A DNA stretch of 64,000 nucleotides, from assembly GCA_019722365.1 (NCBI GenBank), contig JADFUC010001025.1:310001-374000 (forward strand), read 5' to 3'. The notes below the pieces were generated by a model, which worked only from the letters and a program-made list of their open reading frames with translations, was not told the origin of the DNA and ran no database searches. Shown here piece by piece: positions 47,831 through 60,066 of the stretch. Position 1 is the stretch's first letter. Every line of letters begins with the position of its first letter. A program made the position numbers and the translations under genes. Source of the DNA: Lithospermum erythrorhizon (lineage: Eukaryota; Streptophyta; Magnoliopsida; Boraginales; Boraginaceae).

Positions 47831-48239
47831 GAGTGTGAGGCGGGGTAGAAGTTTCTTGGGTTTATTTGGGTATTCTGGAAGGTTAAATACAGACTTTAGT
47901 TGATCATTTCTTCTAGATGACTAAGTTGACGAGGAAAGTGTACCGTTGTTTTAGGCGAGTGTGATGCTGTTTCAATGGTGAAGAGGAGATTATTTCTGGC
48001 CTTGATGTTGGCAATGCCGTCGGGGAATGAGGGTATGTGGTGTACGTCGATCTTGTATCGAGGGGTTAGGTTGCGTATTGATGCGAGCAGGGTCATATGC
48101 ATCTAGAGCAATTGAAGAACCATGAAGAATTATCCTACCCGTGACTTGGAGTTGGTAGAGATTGTTTTAAACTTTGAAAATTTGGAACACTTACTTGTAT
48201 AGGGGTTAAATGCAGATATTCTGAGACCACTTGGAGTTT

Positions 48240-48513
48240 GAAGTATACTCGCCGCTTGAGAGGAGTTGAATTTGAGGCGAGCGAAGATGGGCCGAGTTTA
48301 CGAGTGACTTCTGATATGACGATTGAATATCATCCGGGGAAAGCAAATGTAGTGGCGGATGCCTTGAGCCGAAAAGGGAAGTTGAAGGAGCCAAAGAGGG
48401 AGTTGAAACAGATTGGGGTAGACTTTGAGGTTGGAGGTGATGGGTCTTTGTTGGCTTATATGAAGGTGAGACCAGTGTTGCTAGATAAAATAGGGGGAGA
48501 TCTGAGAAGATGA
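48240..48513 (+). pseudogene. Chromovirus RNase H end
   Basis: The frame reads MTIEYHPGKANVVADALSRK at about 48319-48378, the conserved C-terminal block of gypsy RNase H (D-Y-HPGK-N-VADALSR). It then continues as a linker toward integrase and stops at 48513. Confidence 0.85.
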
Positions 48514-48659
48514 GAAAGTCACGAGGCCTAGTTGGGAAGCCCGAGCGAGGGAGGCCATCGGAGTTCACGGTGGGTGATGATGGTGATACTGATTGGGGAG
48601 GCGAGTGGTTGTGCCCAACCGCCCGACCCTAAAAAGGGAGATCTTGGATGAGGCTACAT

Positions 48660-49250
48660 GATACCTCATATAGTATACATCAGGGGAGTACAAAAATGTA
48701 TCGAGGGTAAGGGAGAACTATTGGTGGCCGGATGAGAAAGAAATTGCGGAACTTTGTAGCGAAGTGTTTGATTTGTCAGCAGTCGAGATTGACCATAAGC
48801 CTTCAGCGGGGAATTCTTTTGACCGTTACGATACACAATTAGACGTGGAGAAATCGCATGGACTTTGTGTTGGGCTTTGAACTTCGGAAAAGAAATGATG
48901 GGATTTGGGTAATTGTGGATGGTATCTAAGACCGCTTTCATTTCTACCTATTAAAAACAGCTGATGGGCGGAAAAGTTGGCGAAGATGTATGTAGACCAA
49001 GTGGTGGCGAAATTGCGTAGGGTGCGGAGTATTGTTTGATTAGGGGCCTTGAGTTCAACGAGGTTTGGGGAGGATTCCGGGGCGTTAGGGGCGAAGGTCA
49101 ATTGAAATGCTGCGTTTCGTCCTCAGCGGACGGGTTATCAAAGAGAGACGATTGAGCGTTGGAGGACATCTTTGAGAGCTTGTGTGTTGAGTTTTACTCG
49201 GTAGTTGGGACGAGGTTGCGAAAATGGGTTAAACATAATAGCAGTTTGTA
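48660..49250 (+). pseudogene. Chromovirus integrase fragment
   Basis: Contains SIHQGSTKMYRGLRENYWWP followed by CLICQQSRLT, i.e. the H...H/CX2C zinc-binding N-terminus of integrase. MDFVLGF (about 48859-48879), LAKMYVDQVVAKL (about 48977-49015) and RACVLSFTR (about 49177-49203) follow, from the catalytic core. Frames change repeatedly and stops are present. Confidence 0.85.
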
Positions 49251-49445
49251 GTTCGAGGCTTTGTATGGCCGAGGTTAACAGGACTTCGATATCTTTGGAA
49301 TGAGGTAGGGAGAGAAAGATTTATGGAGTGCGAGTTGGTGGAAGTTCGATAGAGAGGGTAAAGGTGTCTGGTGACATTTGAGGGCCAATAGCGGGGATAG
49401 ACAAAGAATGCAGTGATGTTGTAGTGACTTGTCTATTCGAGGTAG

Positions 49446-49850
49446 GTGGTGGGTATTCTGAACTCTCCATGGAAGGGTGTGATGAGGTTCGGAGAAGAGG
49501 AAGTTGAGTCCCGTTACGTTGGGCCGTTTGAAATCTTGACAAAGGTGGGGGCGGTGGAAACACCGTTTAGCCTGCACAGAGAGTGGAGAGGATTCATGAT
49601 GTGTTCCATGTGTCTTGTGAGGAAATGCGTGCGGATAGTCAGCAGCGTCTTGGAGTTTCAGCCGGATGACTTGGGGGTAGATTTGACCTATGAGGAGGGA
49701 CCGGTGAGGATCTTGGATCAGAAAGAGAAGGTGCTGAGGAACAAGGAAGTGAAATTGGTAAAAGTTTTGTGGAGGAATCATCGAGTAGAGGAAGCCACGT
49801 GGGAGCGCGAGGAGGATATGAGAAACCGTTACCCGCAGCTTTTCGTCTGA
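49446..49850 (+). pseudogene. Integrase tail with chromodomain-like module
   Basis: A 134-codon open frame with SPWKGVMRFG, SRYVGPFEIL, VLEFQPDDLGVDLTYEE, PVRILDQKEKVLRNKEV and VKVLWRNHRVEEATWERE ending at PQLFV. The last part is the divergent chromodomain that targets chromovirus integration to particular chromatin. This is the best-preserved coding stretch of the element and it ends at its natural stop, about 90 bp before the 3' LTR. Confidence 0.88.
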
Positions 49851-49926
49851 GGTTAGTGATCTTGGTTGTTTTGATTCATACCTTTTGTAGCTTTGAGTTG
49901 AGAATTTCGAGGACGAAATTTTTGTT

Positions 49927-49938
49927 AGGTGGGTAGAA
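49927..49938 (+). other. Polypurine tract
   Basis: aggtgggtagaa abuts the TG of the 3' LTR, the position of the plus-strand primer. It is less pure than usual, with two T residues. Confidence 0.7.
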
Positions 49939-52407
49939 TGTAAAAACCGGTAACGACTCGTTAATAAATAAATTAAAATGAGATTTTAAATTAATTTACG
50001 TAAATTGGAAACCCCTTAATATTTTATATACGTGCGTTAATGTTCGGAAGTTAGTTTTTCGAGATAAATTAAAGAAAGCGAAAGTATCGATCGAATTAAA
50101 AGTTCGGATTTTCACCGGTTGGGCTTTTGGGCCCAACTTGATACAACTCCATATAAGCCCAAAACCCCAAAACCCATTAATTCTTTCTTAACTGCCGAGA
50201 CCGAACCCATTGAAGTTAAGTTCTTCTCATTTTCTCACTCCGTCTCGAGCTTTGGGCTTCAAATTTCGGAAGCTTCCCCTCATCGTCCTCGTCGTTTCAA
50301 GGTAAAAGGTAAAATGTTTTGAATTATTTTGTGAAATCTCGAACTTTGACTTTGTTGACTTTGATATTTTGAATTTTATTGCTCAATTGATTCTTGGGTT
50401 GTAGATTAGACATTCTTGAATTGAAATATGGTGTTTGATGTGAAATTTTGGGTGTTTGGGGCGGAGTTGACTTTTTGATTTTTGGATTGACTTTGGATTT
50501 TTTGGATAGTATTGAATCGAATTATTACTGAGGCACAGAATTGTAATATGAGGTTGATAATGATGGAGTATTTTGGAGTGAAAGTCTTTATTTATAATTG
50601 AATTGACTTTCGGGTGATCGTGAGTTGACTTTCGCTAAAATGTGGTGGTTAATGTAAATAAGTTAGTGGATCATTATTGTGATTGTTTTGGGATACAAAT
50701 ATGAATTATAAGTGTTGGGAACAAATAGGTTGGAATTAATCGTAGTGGATTTTGGGTAGTAAACGAACTTAGGGATTAGGGGTTGAGAGTTATAGTTAAA
50801 TTGATTGGGAAAAAGGTTGAAATTGGAATTATTGAAATTATTTGGAAATGTTGGGGTTGAATAAGATATAGAATTTGATTATAAATTTAGTCAGAGATGG
50901 TGAGTTTATCATCGAGTTGTTATTGAAACATAAGCGGTAATCTTTACGTGGATTTATGTGATTTATAAGGAAATGAGTTAAAAAGGCGGTATTTAAATTA
51001 GGATAAAAGGATTAGTAGTTACGAGTTGTGATTTTATTTTTTGTAATGTGTCTTGTTGGGACTCGGGACGTGGGGCAGTGAGATCAGATTATTTGCTTGG
51101 TAGTGAGTGTAGCCAAGGTGGAGATTATCATTTCATTTTGTTATCTTATTTATGTTTGGGTGTTGTGAACTGTCGGTGTGTATTGTTATGAGATTGTGAA
51201 TTGTTGAACTTGTGTGGTAGTCGCGTTAGATGCATGTTGGTGTGTTTATTGGAGGGTATTTGTGTGTAGTACATTTATGTTTTTTAAGCGTAATATTGAG
51301 TATGTTTATCTTTGAGAGAGTATTCACAATATTCATGTTGAGTATAATTGTGTTGTGGAAATATAAAGTGTATCTCGTTGAGTCTGCCGAGGTTTTTGTG
51401 CGATTTGGTTGTATTATTGTGTGATATAGATGTTACTTTGAAAGCTGTTATTATTGTTTGTTGTGTGTGTTTGACGTTATGCGGTGTGATTTGTGGATGT
51501 TGAGATGATGTGGGGTGTTCGAAGGGGTAGGCACACTTGAGAAAGGATATGATGATGTTGGGTGTTCGAAGGGTGAGCCTGCCGGGAAAAGGATATGTTG
51601 TTGTTGGGTGTTCGAAGGGTGAGCCTGCCGGGAAAAGGATGAATTGTTATATATGATGTTATTGTGGTTTCACTTTTGTAAATCATTTATTTGTGGTTGT
51701 GGTATTAACGTGTTGGGTGAAATTTTACTGGTTACTTGTTTGATTATGTGATGTGATATATGGCCTGTGAGTTACGTAAGTCGAGTTTTCTACAAGGTGT
51801 GCATTTATTTCTGATGAGTATTCTGCTATGATGTCTTGAATAGTTAGCATATTCACATTACTATATTTGTATAATTATTTACCCATCTTATTGCTAAGTA
51901 CCCGATGTATATATTTATCCCACTTCTTGTATCTTATACGTTGGATATGGGTAAGTTACCGTCAAAGTGATCCGTTCCACTAAAATTATTCAGTACACCC
52001 ACTCGCCTTAGTTAGTGCCACTTTGGGAAGCGATTGAGTTCGCGAGTGTTCGGTGACTTTATTTAGGTGGAGCGGTGGTGGATCGTCGGTGATCCTATAA
52101 CATTTTAGGTATAAGCGGTTGTTATTTTTTTGTTTGGAAATGTTGAAATTGTAAGATGTTTTGGTATATTTTGTGACTTGGTTGTTGTGGTGTTTTATGT
52201 TTTGGGTTTGGCTAGAAATGCCACGATGGTTAAATTTTAATGTCGATGTTTTCGATTTAGAACTATGCTTTTTATCAAGCTGTCGGAGTTACTCTTTGGT
52301 TTTAAGCGGGTGTTTTTCGTGTCAGCCAATCGTTGGTGACTCGATATATAGGTTGATAGCGACTCCGTACCGGAGCATACGACTTCGAGGCGGGTAAATT
52401 CTGCAGA
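49939..52407 (+). repeat. 3' LTR of the chromovirus
   Basis: Partner of 42701-45131. Ends near ctgcaga before the caatc flank. Confidence 0.85.
51512..51650 (+). repeat. Tandem repeat of about 48 bp in the 3' LTR
   Basis: Three copies of a unit containing gttgggtgttcgaagggtga, gcctgccggg and aaaaggatat. The 5' LTR has a shorter, rearranged counterpart near 44340-44420. Confidence 0.75.
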
Positions 52408-52412
52408 CAATC

Positions 52413-53382
52413 TTGACCGAATTTTCTAAGGCGATTCACAGAAGTTTTAAAGGGCAATTTTGGGCCTATAAATCTCCATCAGCTTTGTTTTGGAGTTCTA
52501 TTATATAAATTTATTGAATAAATTAGGTTTCTTGAATAACTTATTTCTTATTACATTAACTGAATAGTATAAGGGTGGGTTGTATTAGATACGTGTTTTT
52601 GTCTTACGAAGAGTTGTTAATTTCTGTGAGATTTGTTGGTAATAGTGTATCTTTGTAGTCCCATTTTAGGAATAGTGTAGACGTTAATTACGATAAATGC
52701 AGGTGCAGGTGATACATATTGGGAGCTATGAGGCAGGCGATTGTTTGTAATTTGTTGAATTTATGAGTGAAATACGTTTTTTGTGTAATCTAAGTAGATT
52801 AGTCTGTAGCGTTGTTAGGGAATCACGTTAGACATCTGTCTTTATTTTTGTCAATTTTCTTTTATTTTATAATCAAATTGGTGTACCGTTCGGACCTCGA
52901 ATCGTTCGAACCGAACCTCGAACTTTTGAATTTTTCAAACCGAATCGAACATCAATTTTTTTATTCATTCTAACTCGAACTGAACCAAACATAAAGCCCG
53001 GTATAGTTCGATTAGTTTACATAACTAACCGCCTAATTATGTCAATGTAATGTATTTTAAAATATTGTTTTATGTATCTCAACTTTTTATAACATGTCAT
53101 AAATTGACAGGGGAATCACAGACCCTTTCCCTTTCCACTCTAGAAGCTAACTTACAAAACTTAGACACCAACTAAGGTCATACAACAATAACTACAAGCA
53201 ACCAAATTTCATTGGCCTACACTCAAATACTTTTATTTCAGATTTGAACCTGACACAAGTATCCCACTACCAATTAACCAGTTGAATTCCAATTTCTAGT
53301 ATACAATTAATTGAGACCTCCAAGAGTCCTTGAGATGATATATGAACATGAATGGTACCAATGTACAAAAATTATACTTTGG
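52413..53382. other. Spacer, 3' flank of the lipase gene
   Basis: Contains the lipase 3' UTR next to 53383 and AT-rich sequence. Around 52875-53010 repeated cgaacc / gaaccgaa words with inverted copies look like low-complexity DNA-transposon ends. No gene recognised. Confidence 0.4.
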
Positions 53383-55381
53383 TTAGTGTCTGTCATTTGA
53401 AGATTCAAAATCTGAACCATCCTCATTTTCTAGCTCCCTAATTAATAACTCCATCATCTTCTTATACATGGGCATATAATGATCTTTTATCATAGTCGTC
53501 GACAGTCTAAGCTTGTTATATAATTCTCTGCGCGTTTCGTATATGGAAACTTGTTCTTCTTCACTGGGGTTGTCATCCATCATATCAGATGACACCATGG
53601 ATACTATATGCATTATTTTGCCTGGAGGGTACAAGTGTTGATTATCCGACACATCTGATGAGGATATGGGGGTGTGGCTCTCCACTGCATCGGCCAATAC
53701 AGTCTCCTCTTCTACGATTTCTTCCACTGCAACAGCAGCTTCTTCCTGTTCATTGACATCAGCCTCTTCCTCCTGCCTCTGGAGTTCTTTCTCGAGTTCA
53801 TACCACAACTCGCCTTCAGCTATTTCTCTCAACGTTGGAGGGCTCATAATTTTATCAGCTCGAATAAGATCCTCCTCTTCATCAGTGTCCTCATGCCCTG
53901 ATCCACCACTTGATGAAGAAGAATACTGCACTGTTATATTTGTCTCAGTGTCTTTGCTGGATGCTCCAGAAGATCTCTCAGTTAAAAGTGAAACCTCAGA
54001 TGTCCTCCCGGACAAAAGTGAAACTTCAGCATGTTCATCTGGTATCAGACTGGATGGAGCAACTGCACGACGACGTGGACCCATACATGCCCAGGACGAT
54101 AGAGAATACTGAGTACTGACAACTGCTTGAGCTACATCCTGTGCACGCTTCATCACCACCTGCATGAATGAGAAGTCGAATCCAATTTATGTTTGATAGC
54201 TACAGGCTATGATTCAAATCTGTGATGGTGCACAAGATAACACATTTAAGATATTTATGATTCTTCATTTTTCTTCTTAAAATGGCTCATACAGCAACAG
54301 TTAGATATCCTTTGTTTGTAATGAAAGCGCTGTGCCAACTTCACATTAAAAATTTAAGTTGAAATACGACACCTGAGTGCTACTAGAGACTGGCCTTAAA
54401 ATTGAACCCGCTACTGCCATTTTGGCCTTAGCATTAGATATAGATGGTAGACGAGAACTTAGAGCAGTGGCTGAGCGATAAACCATATTTAGAACCCTGT
54501 TCCTCTCAACTTGATCACGCAGATCACTAACCCAAGAAGATGCTGTCACCTGAAAATGATAGACAATCCAGGAGGATTTGGTATGTTAAATTGCACAAAA
54601 TCAGATGGTACATGCAACATTACATAAATATTAAAACAAACTTCATCACACCTCGGAACGAAGATCATCCACAGAAGCAGCTGAAAATGTGGGCACTAAA
54701 TCAGAACCATTTATTATTGTGGTAATGAAGTGCTTCCCCGATTCAGCCAATTCCCAGGTCATGCAAGCACCTGCATGATTGAAAGGTGAAGACCATCAGG
54801 ACAAAAAAAAATGTAGCTAATCAATTGACTGGAGAAATAATTATGAAAATAAGAGCTCGAATCTTATATATCCAGTTCTTAAAAACAAAACCGAATACAG
54901 ATAAGCAACATGCCTGGTGCAAATGTGACACAAGTAGTTGAGGAAAATTCTTTCTGCTCACGGAGTATGTATGTCAGTAGTGCGGCTGTACCACCTCCAA
55001 GTGAATGACCAACAATCTGGAATCCATGAAAAGTGAGCTTTCTGATATAAGTGCATAACTAGTCTAGTAACACAACTAACAACCTATGCACTGTAATCCT
55101 CTGGATTGAGGAAAAGATTACTGCAGCAGAAGAATGTAAGTAACGAACATATCCAGAACGGAAAAATATGAATCCAGTAAATCATTAATTTTCCTGACTA
55201 ATTAGAAAATTCATCTCATTGCTCCGCTTTCCAAACCCCACTTAGTGGGAGAAGGCTTGGTTTGGTTAGGTTCATCTGATTGCTCTGCTTCTAAGAAACT
55301 TCACTTAAACTCCAATTAAGTCATGGAACCCTTAACTTGAATATGCACTCATGCGATATGTTAACATAATGGGGATCTTGG

Positions 55382-55414
<33 letters not shown>

Positions 55415-58076
55415 AATGTAGTGGTTAGGAACTCACTTGTAAGGGTAAGGGTTGACTGTTGAAACCTGGACTGCAGGGTTAAAAAATAAAGGAATAACAT
55501 AATAGGTATCTCGATAATTTACCCAACCCATAGAGAAGACAAAAAATGCACAAACAAACATGACCAATCATTACAAAATAAACCAGCATATAAGATCTGT
55601 CATTTAAATAATCATTTCATCTTCGGAGCTTAAGTCTATGTAAAATGTACTACATAAAGGCATGTAAATTTTCTTAAAATAAAGGCATGCAATCTTTATG
55701 CAATTGTCTCGGAAATATTTAGGGAAACTTTCCTCATGGATATGGAAGTCAAGATCCTCCAGATAATGAAAGTAAATGGGCACTGAAGAAATCAAAACTC
55801 AAATAGAGGCCAGATTCAAGAACAAATAGAAAATTACTCTCTTCTCCATTCTCGCTGCATAGTTTATTCATTGTAAATAATTTATACTTCCTCACCAAAC
55901 TCAGAACAACTATCACATGGAAATATAAACAGTATATCTAAATTACAACTAATTTCATTTAAAACTAGGAAATTTTCTCTTGATTGATCTAACATACAAA
56001 CAAAACAGGATGTGGAAGGTAACAAATTTGTCAAGAAGTACCTTGACTTCATAATCAGGATTCTCAGCAAGACCCTTGAACAAAAAAGGCTTGCTCAGAT
56101 TTGCAATCCATCTTGCAGCAGCGACCATTCCGCAATGAGCATATCCCAAAACTAGATTACTTATCCCTCCATCATCCAGAACTGAATGGTGAAAAGGGAC
56201 CACGGTACCAGTGGCAGCAGTGAGCGTATCTTTAATACTATGTGTACCACGAATCAGGAGTAGAAAACACTTCGAATCTTTATCACATATAATTGTAAAA
56301 GCAGGCTTCAGCAGCTGCAATACAGAAAAATAAATAGCACAGACTGTAAATAAACGAAGCTATTGTGAGTTGTGACTAATTTGAAAATCATTTGAACAAC
56401 ACTTGCATACCCCTGCTTTGGGCTTTTGAAGGAGAACATCTTCTAGAGAGAAGCCAGCGGACTCCAAAAAAACTGGAAATGGCTTCTTTGAGAAAAACAT
56501 ACAGAGAGTCAACAATTTCAAATAATGATATAAGCGTGATATGATTTCAGGGCCCTTCAATCGTGTACTATTTTCTCCAACATATAAACTAGCAACGGGT
56601 AGGTTACCCTGCAAAAATATAGCGGAGATAAACTGTAAATTCTAGACGTAAGAGTTACAACATTTCAGTCAAAGTATCAAACATGATAGCAGATACAAAA
56701 CAATGCTTCGAAAAATCTGCTTGCTATTAAAAATTATCTTCACTAACTTGTTTAAGCATTATATAGACAAACTCCATCTTCTCAATTTTCCTAGCAGACC
56801 GACCTACAGGACCACCAAATCAACGTGGAGCAATTCAGCAGGCTTTCCAACTTATTCACTTAACACCAGGTCTATAGTTTAACTAATAATATGCCCTTCT
56901 CTAATAACTACAGTAATTCTAGAGCAGCTAACTATGAACTATCAACAACAAACTTGATTTTCAACCAATGCTAGAAACTATAACCACTTAAGGTCATATT
57001 CAACAAATTCCCGTCTAAATGTAATAAAGGTGTTTGTTTGAGCGATAGAAACTGAAATGGAATTGGAGAAAACCTCGATACAAGTTTTGAAAATTCGTAT
57101 GAAGTTTTCATACAATTCCAATTTCACACAGTAAACACACCATAAGATCAGTAACAAGCAAACCAAACTAATGCTGAATCAACTACAAATTTGCAATTTC
57201 CAATTCAATTCCAACTCCATGCATCAAACAAACACACCAAAAGATCCATTACAAATCAAACCAAACTAATGCTAAATGAACTACAGATTTGTAATTTCCA
57301 ATTCAATTCCACAAACACACCACCATATCAATCACAAATTAAACCAAACTAATGCTAAATCAACTACGATTTCGTAATTTCCAATTCAATTCCAATTTCA
57401 TGCATGAAACAAACACCAAAAAATCAATCACAAATTAAACCAAACTAATACTAAATCAACTACAAATTTGTAATTTCCAATTCAACTTCAATTCCATGCA
57501 TCAAACAAACACCATAAGCTCCATCACAAATTGAACCAAACTAATGCTAAATGAACTACATTTCAATTCATTTCCAAATTCATATATCAAACAAGCACAC
57601 CACAATATCAATCACAAATTGAACCAAACTAATACTAAATCAGCTACAAATTTATAGTTTCCAATTCAATTCCAGTTTAATGCATCAAAGAAACACACCA
57701 CAAGAACAACCATAAATGGAACCAAACAAATGCTAAATCAACAACAAATTTTCAATTTCCAATTCCAAACCAAAAAACCAACCTGCCTTTTAATGAGGTA
57801 TTTGATCCCAAAAGCCAAGTCCCCAATAGGCCATTTCCCCAATGTTTCAGAGTAAGTAAATTTAACAGTTTCAGCCAACGTCGAAATCGTCTCCATCCAA
57901 GTAGCAGGAGCTTGAGCCACCGGTCTCCATCGCGATATCCGCCTCGATTTCTTCAACATTTCAACCCCCTCCTCATTCTCACCCCCTCCCTCCACCGCAG
58001 CCGAATACCGCCGTGTCAACACATAATACAGGAGCACCACCGCCCCTGCCGTAGCGGCCATCGTTGTCGCCGCCAT
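53383..58076 (-). CDS. Lipase class 3, mono-/diacylglycerol lipase-like
   Basis: An alpha/beta-hydrolase of the Lipase_3 family with the N-terminal module of plant mono-/diacylglycerol lipases; it would hydrolyse acylglycerols at a membrane. Seven exons join in frame: 57783-58076, 56411-56608, 56042-56314, 54914-55016, 54652-54770, 54373-54549 and 53383-54159, giving 646 aa. Residues about 6-21 form a hydrophobic N-terminal anchor. The nucleophile elbow is GHSLGG (258-263, Ser260), the likely acid is Asp313 in NGSDLVP, and the likely base is His572 in GKIMHIV. LLIRGTHSIKDTL precedes the elbow as in the family. The region 420-560 is acidic and low-complexity and includes two SEVSLL copies. All introns are GT-AG except intron 4, whose donor is GC (54912-54913). 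Start: ATG 58076, first in frame. No disruption found. Confidence 0.93.
55384..55413 (+). repeat. Thirty-base G run in lipase intron 3
   Basis: An uninterrupted run of 30 G on the plus strand (C on the transcribed sense strand), followed by taatgtagtggttaggaactc and gttgaaacctgg, which weakly resemble SINE A and B boxes. It lies in the intron between lipase exons 3 and 4. Confidence 0.9.
57126..57780 (-). repeat. Minisatellite at the 5' end of lipase intron 1
   Basis: Seven starts of aaccaaactaatgctaaat (one or two mismatches) at about 57160, 57258, 57341, 57437, 57533, 57621 and 57719 give a unit of 83-98 bp with atttgtaatttccaattcaa and atgcatcaaacaaacac inside. The array runs up to the exon 1 splice donor. 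Confidence 0.88.
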
Positions 58077-58138
58077 CAAAAAAATGCACAATCTTCACCT
58101 GGGCATCTATATATTCTTACATACAATATAAATCTTCC

Positions 58139-58515
58139 AAAATATTAACCCAAAAAATTCAAACTTCAAAATTCAACAAAAAATTAACCTAAAAAAGTGA
58201 ACTTTACAGTCAAAAAATACAAATAAAAAATTAACCTGAAAATTCCACTTTTGAAATTGAATTCAAGAAAATATTAACCTACAAAGGTGAACCTTACAAT
58301 CAAAATAAAGAAATTTAACCTCTGAAATTGAATTCAAGAAAATATTAACTTAAAAAAGTGAACTTTACAATCATAATCAAGAAAAGTTAACCTAAAAATT
58401 TCACCTTTAAAATTGAAATCAAGAAAATATTAACCTAACAATTTGGCCCATAAAACCCAAATCAAGAAAAAATTAACCTAAAAATCTGAACTTTAAAATC
58501 AAAATCAAAAGAAAA
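58139..58515 (-). repeat. Minisatellite in the lipase promoter/5' leader
   Basis: About nine to ten copies, roughly 36-42 bp each, of attaacctaaaaa(a)gtgaactttacaatcaaaatcaagaaa with variants. It begins about 60 bp upstream of the lipase start codon. A TATA-like gaatatataga (minus strand, about 58105-58115) sits between the array and the ATG. Confidence 0.8.
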
Positions 58516-60066
58516 ATCAAGAAAAAGTAAGATCTGGGGAAGCATAAAATTGTAGATCGAATAAATTATATATATGTGTAATAATAATTGTATAATTGTG
58601 TAGGGAATTAAAAACTAAAATGTATATATCACAAATATATGATTCTGATGCATATATAAATGGTAATATATATACAATTATACAATTATTATAATTATTG
58701 TAGATTTGAGTGTTGTGTGTGTTTGCAAGCACATAAATTTTTATATGAATTGTATATATATTTCGATGTGGGAGAGTTTGTATCTCGTCACTAGATTATA
58801 CTTAACATAATTTAATACAATTTCTAAATTATTAAATTATACTGATATTATATTATTATCTATTTTACATACGAATATCAGTTGTGATTGCTTTATTATA
58901 CACCATATATTGGATATATATATATAAAAAATGTACATCATACTTATAAATTTATGATATAATAATTTATTACCTAATAGTATTTTAGAAAATATTAGAT
59001 TTAAAATGAGGTACAAAATAGATAGAAGTTTTTTCGTTTACATTTGTATAATTTAGTTTTTTAACTTAAAATCTCGTAGAGTTTTTTAATTTAGTTACAT
59101 AGATTTTTTCAATTTATTTATATTAGCTTTTGTGACCGTGACTAAGTTAACATATGTATGTTTTCTACAAAATTTATAACAAAGTAATTAGTAATACAAC
59201 ATTATCTTGAAATTAAAATAGTGCACCATATGAATTATACTTATTTTATAAAATTATAATTATGCTTGAAATGATTTTTATAATTGACATACATATCAGT
59301 TTGATAAAATTTTGAGATAGTGATTTCCTATATTTTATAGTATTGTATATGTCAAATTTTGTACAATAACACTTATAAATTTTAGCAAAAAAATAATTAT
59401 AAATATCTCTTGTACAAGTTGATGAAGTTATGATGGAAAACAATTAGCACATTAAAATGTTAAAAATATTATATTTTGCCGTTATTTCCATTCAACAACT
59501 TGTTTACAATAAATATTTATCAATAGGCCCTTATAAATATTTCGACCAAACCAATGCAACGGATTCAAAGCTTGCTGCCATTCCTTATGGTCGTTTATTT
59601 TGGGTGAATGTAGTTTAATATTAACATTTACCTTTTTTGAATATCACAATTTTATTTTATATAGGTTAATCTGTGTTAATATAAGTTAATAGTTTCATCT
59701 CTATTACCCATCAATTCATTCACCTTCAAATCTTGGTGTAGTAGGAGGTAAATAACATTTTAATAGTTCTCAAACAATATTTTAATAGTTTCACCTATAT
59801 TCATCTAGACAAGATTAATGGTATCCAAATAACATTTTAATAATTTCACCTACATTCTCCTACACTAGGTTTTTTTATAGATAATAAACACATTAAACTA
59901 CATAGTTGTTTGCTTGTAAGCTTACATTGCTATTATGACCGACATTCATATTTAAAGTTTTACAAGGATTCTGAAAGTGAAAACATTATAAATTATCAAA
60001 ACACCCGATATGAGTTGAGTGCCAGAGAATATTATTGAAACATTTTGAAAGCTTCAATTCAAGATC
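58516..60066. other. AT-rich intergenic spacer, no gene seen
   Basis: Very AT-rich with many tatata runs. Short recurring attttaatagtttcacct-type words occur at 59755-59855. No coding or RNA gene recognised. Confidence 0.45.

Larger units (their letters stand above)
42701..52407 (+). mobile_element. Ty3-gypsy chromovirus (Tekay-like), old full-length copy
   Basis: LTRs at 42701-45131 and 49939-52407 both begin TGTAAAA(A)CCGGTA. A primer-binding site for initiator-methionine tRNA (TGGTATCAGTAG) is at 45134-45145 and a purine tract (aggtgggtagaa) directly precedes the 3' LTR. Internal order is gag zinc knuckle, RT, RNase H, integrase, chromodomain-like C-terminus, as in chromoviruses. Flanking pentamers caatt (42696-42700) and caatc (52408-52412) look like a target-site duplication with one change. 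Stops and frameshifts disable gag-pol. Confidence 0.9.

Noticed and set aside
53666..54119. Plus-strand open frames of serine-rich protein
   Set aside because: They are antisense shadows of the acidic C-terminal exon of the lipase gene.
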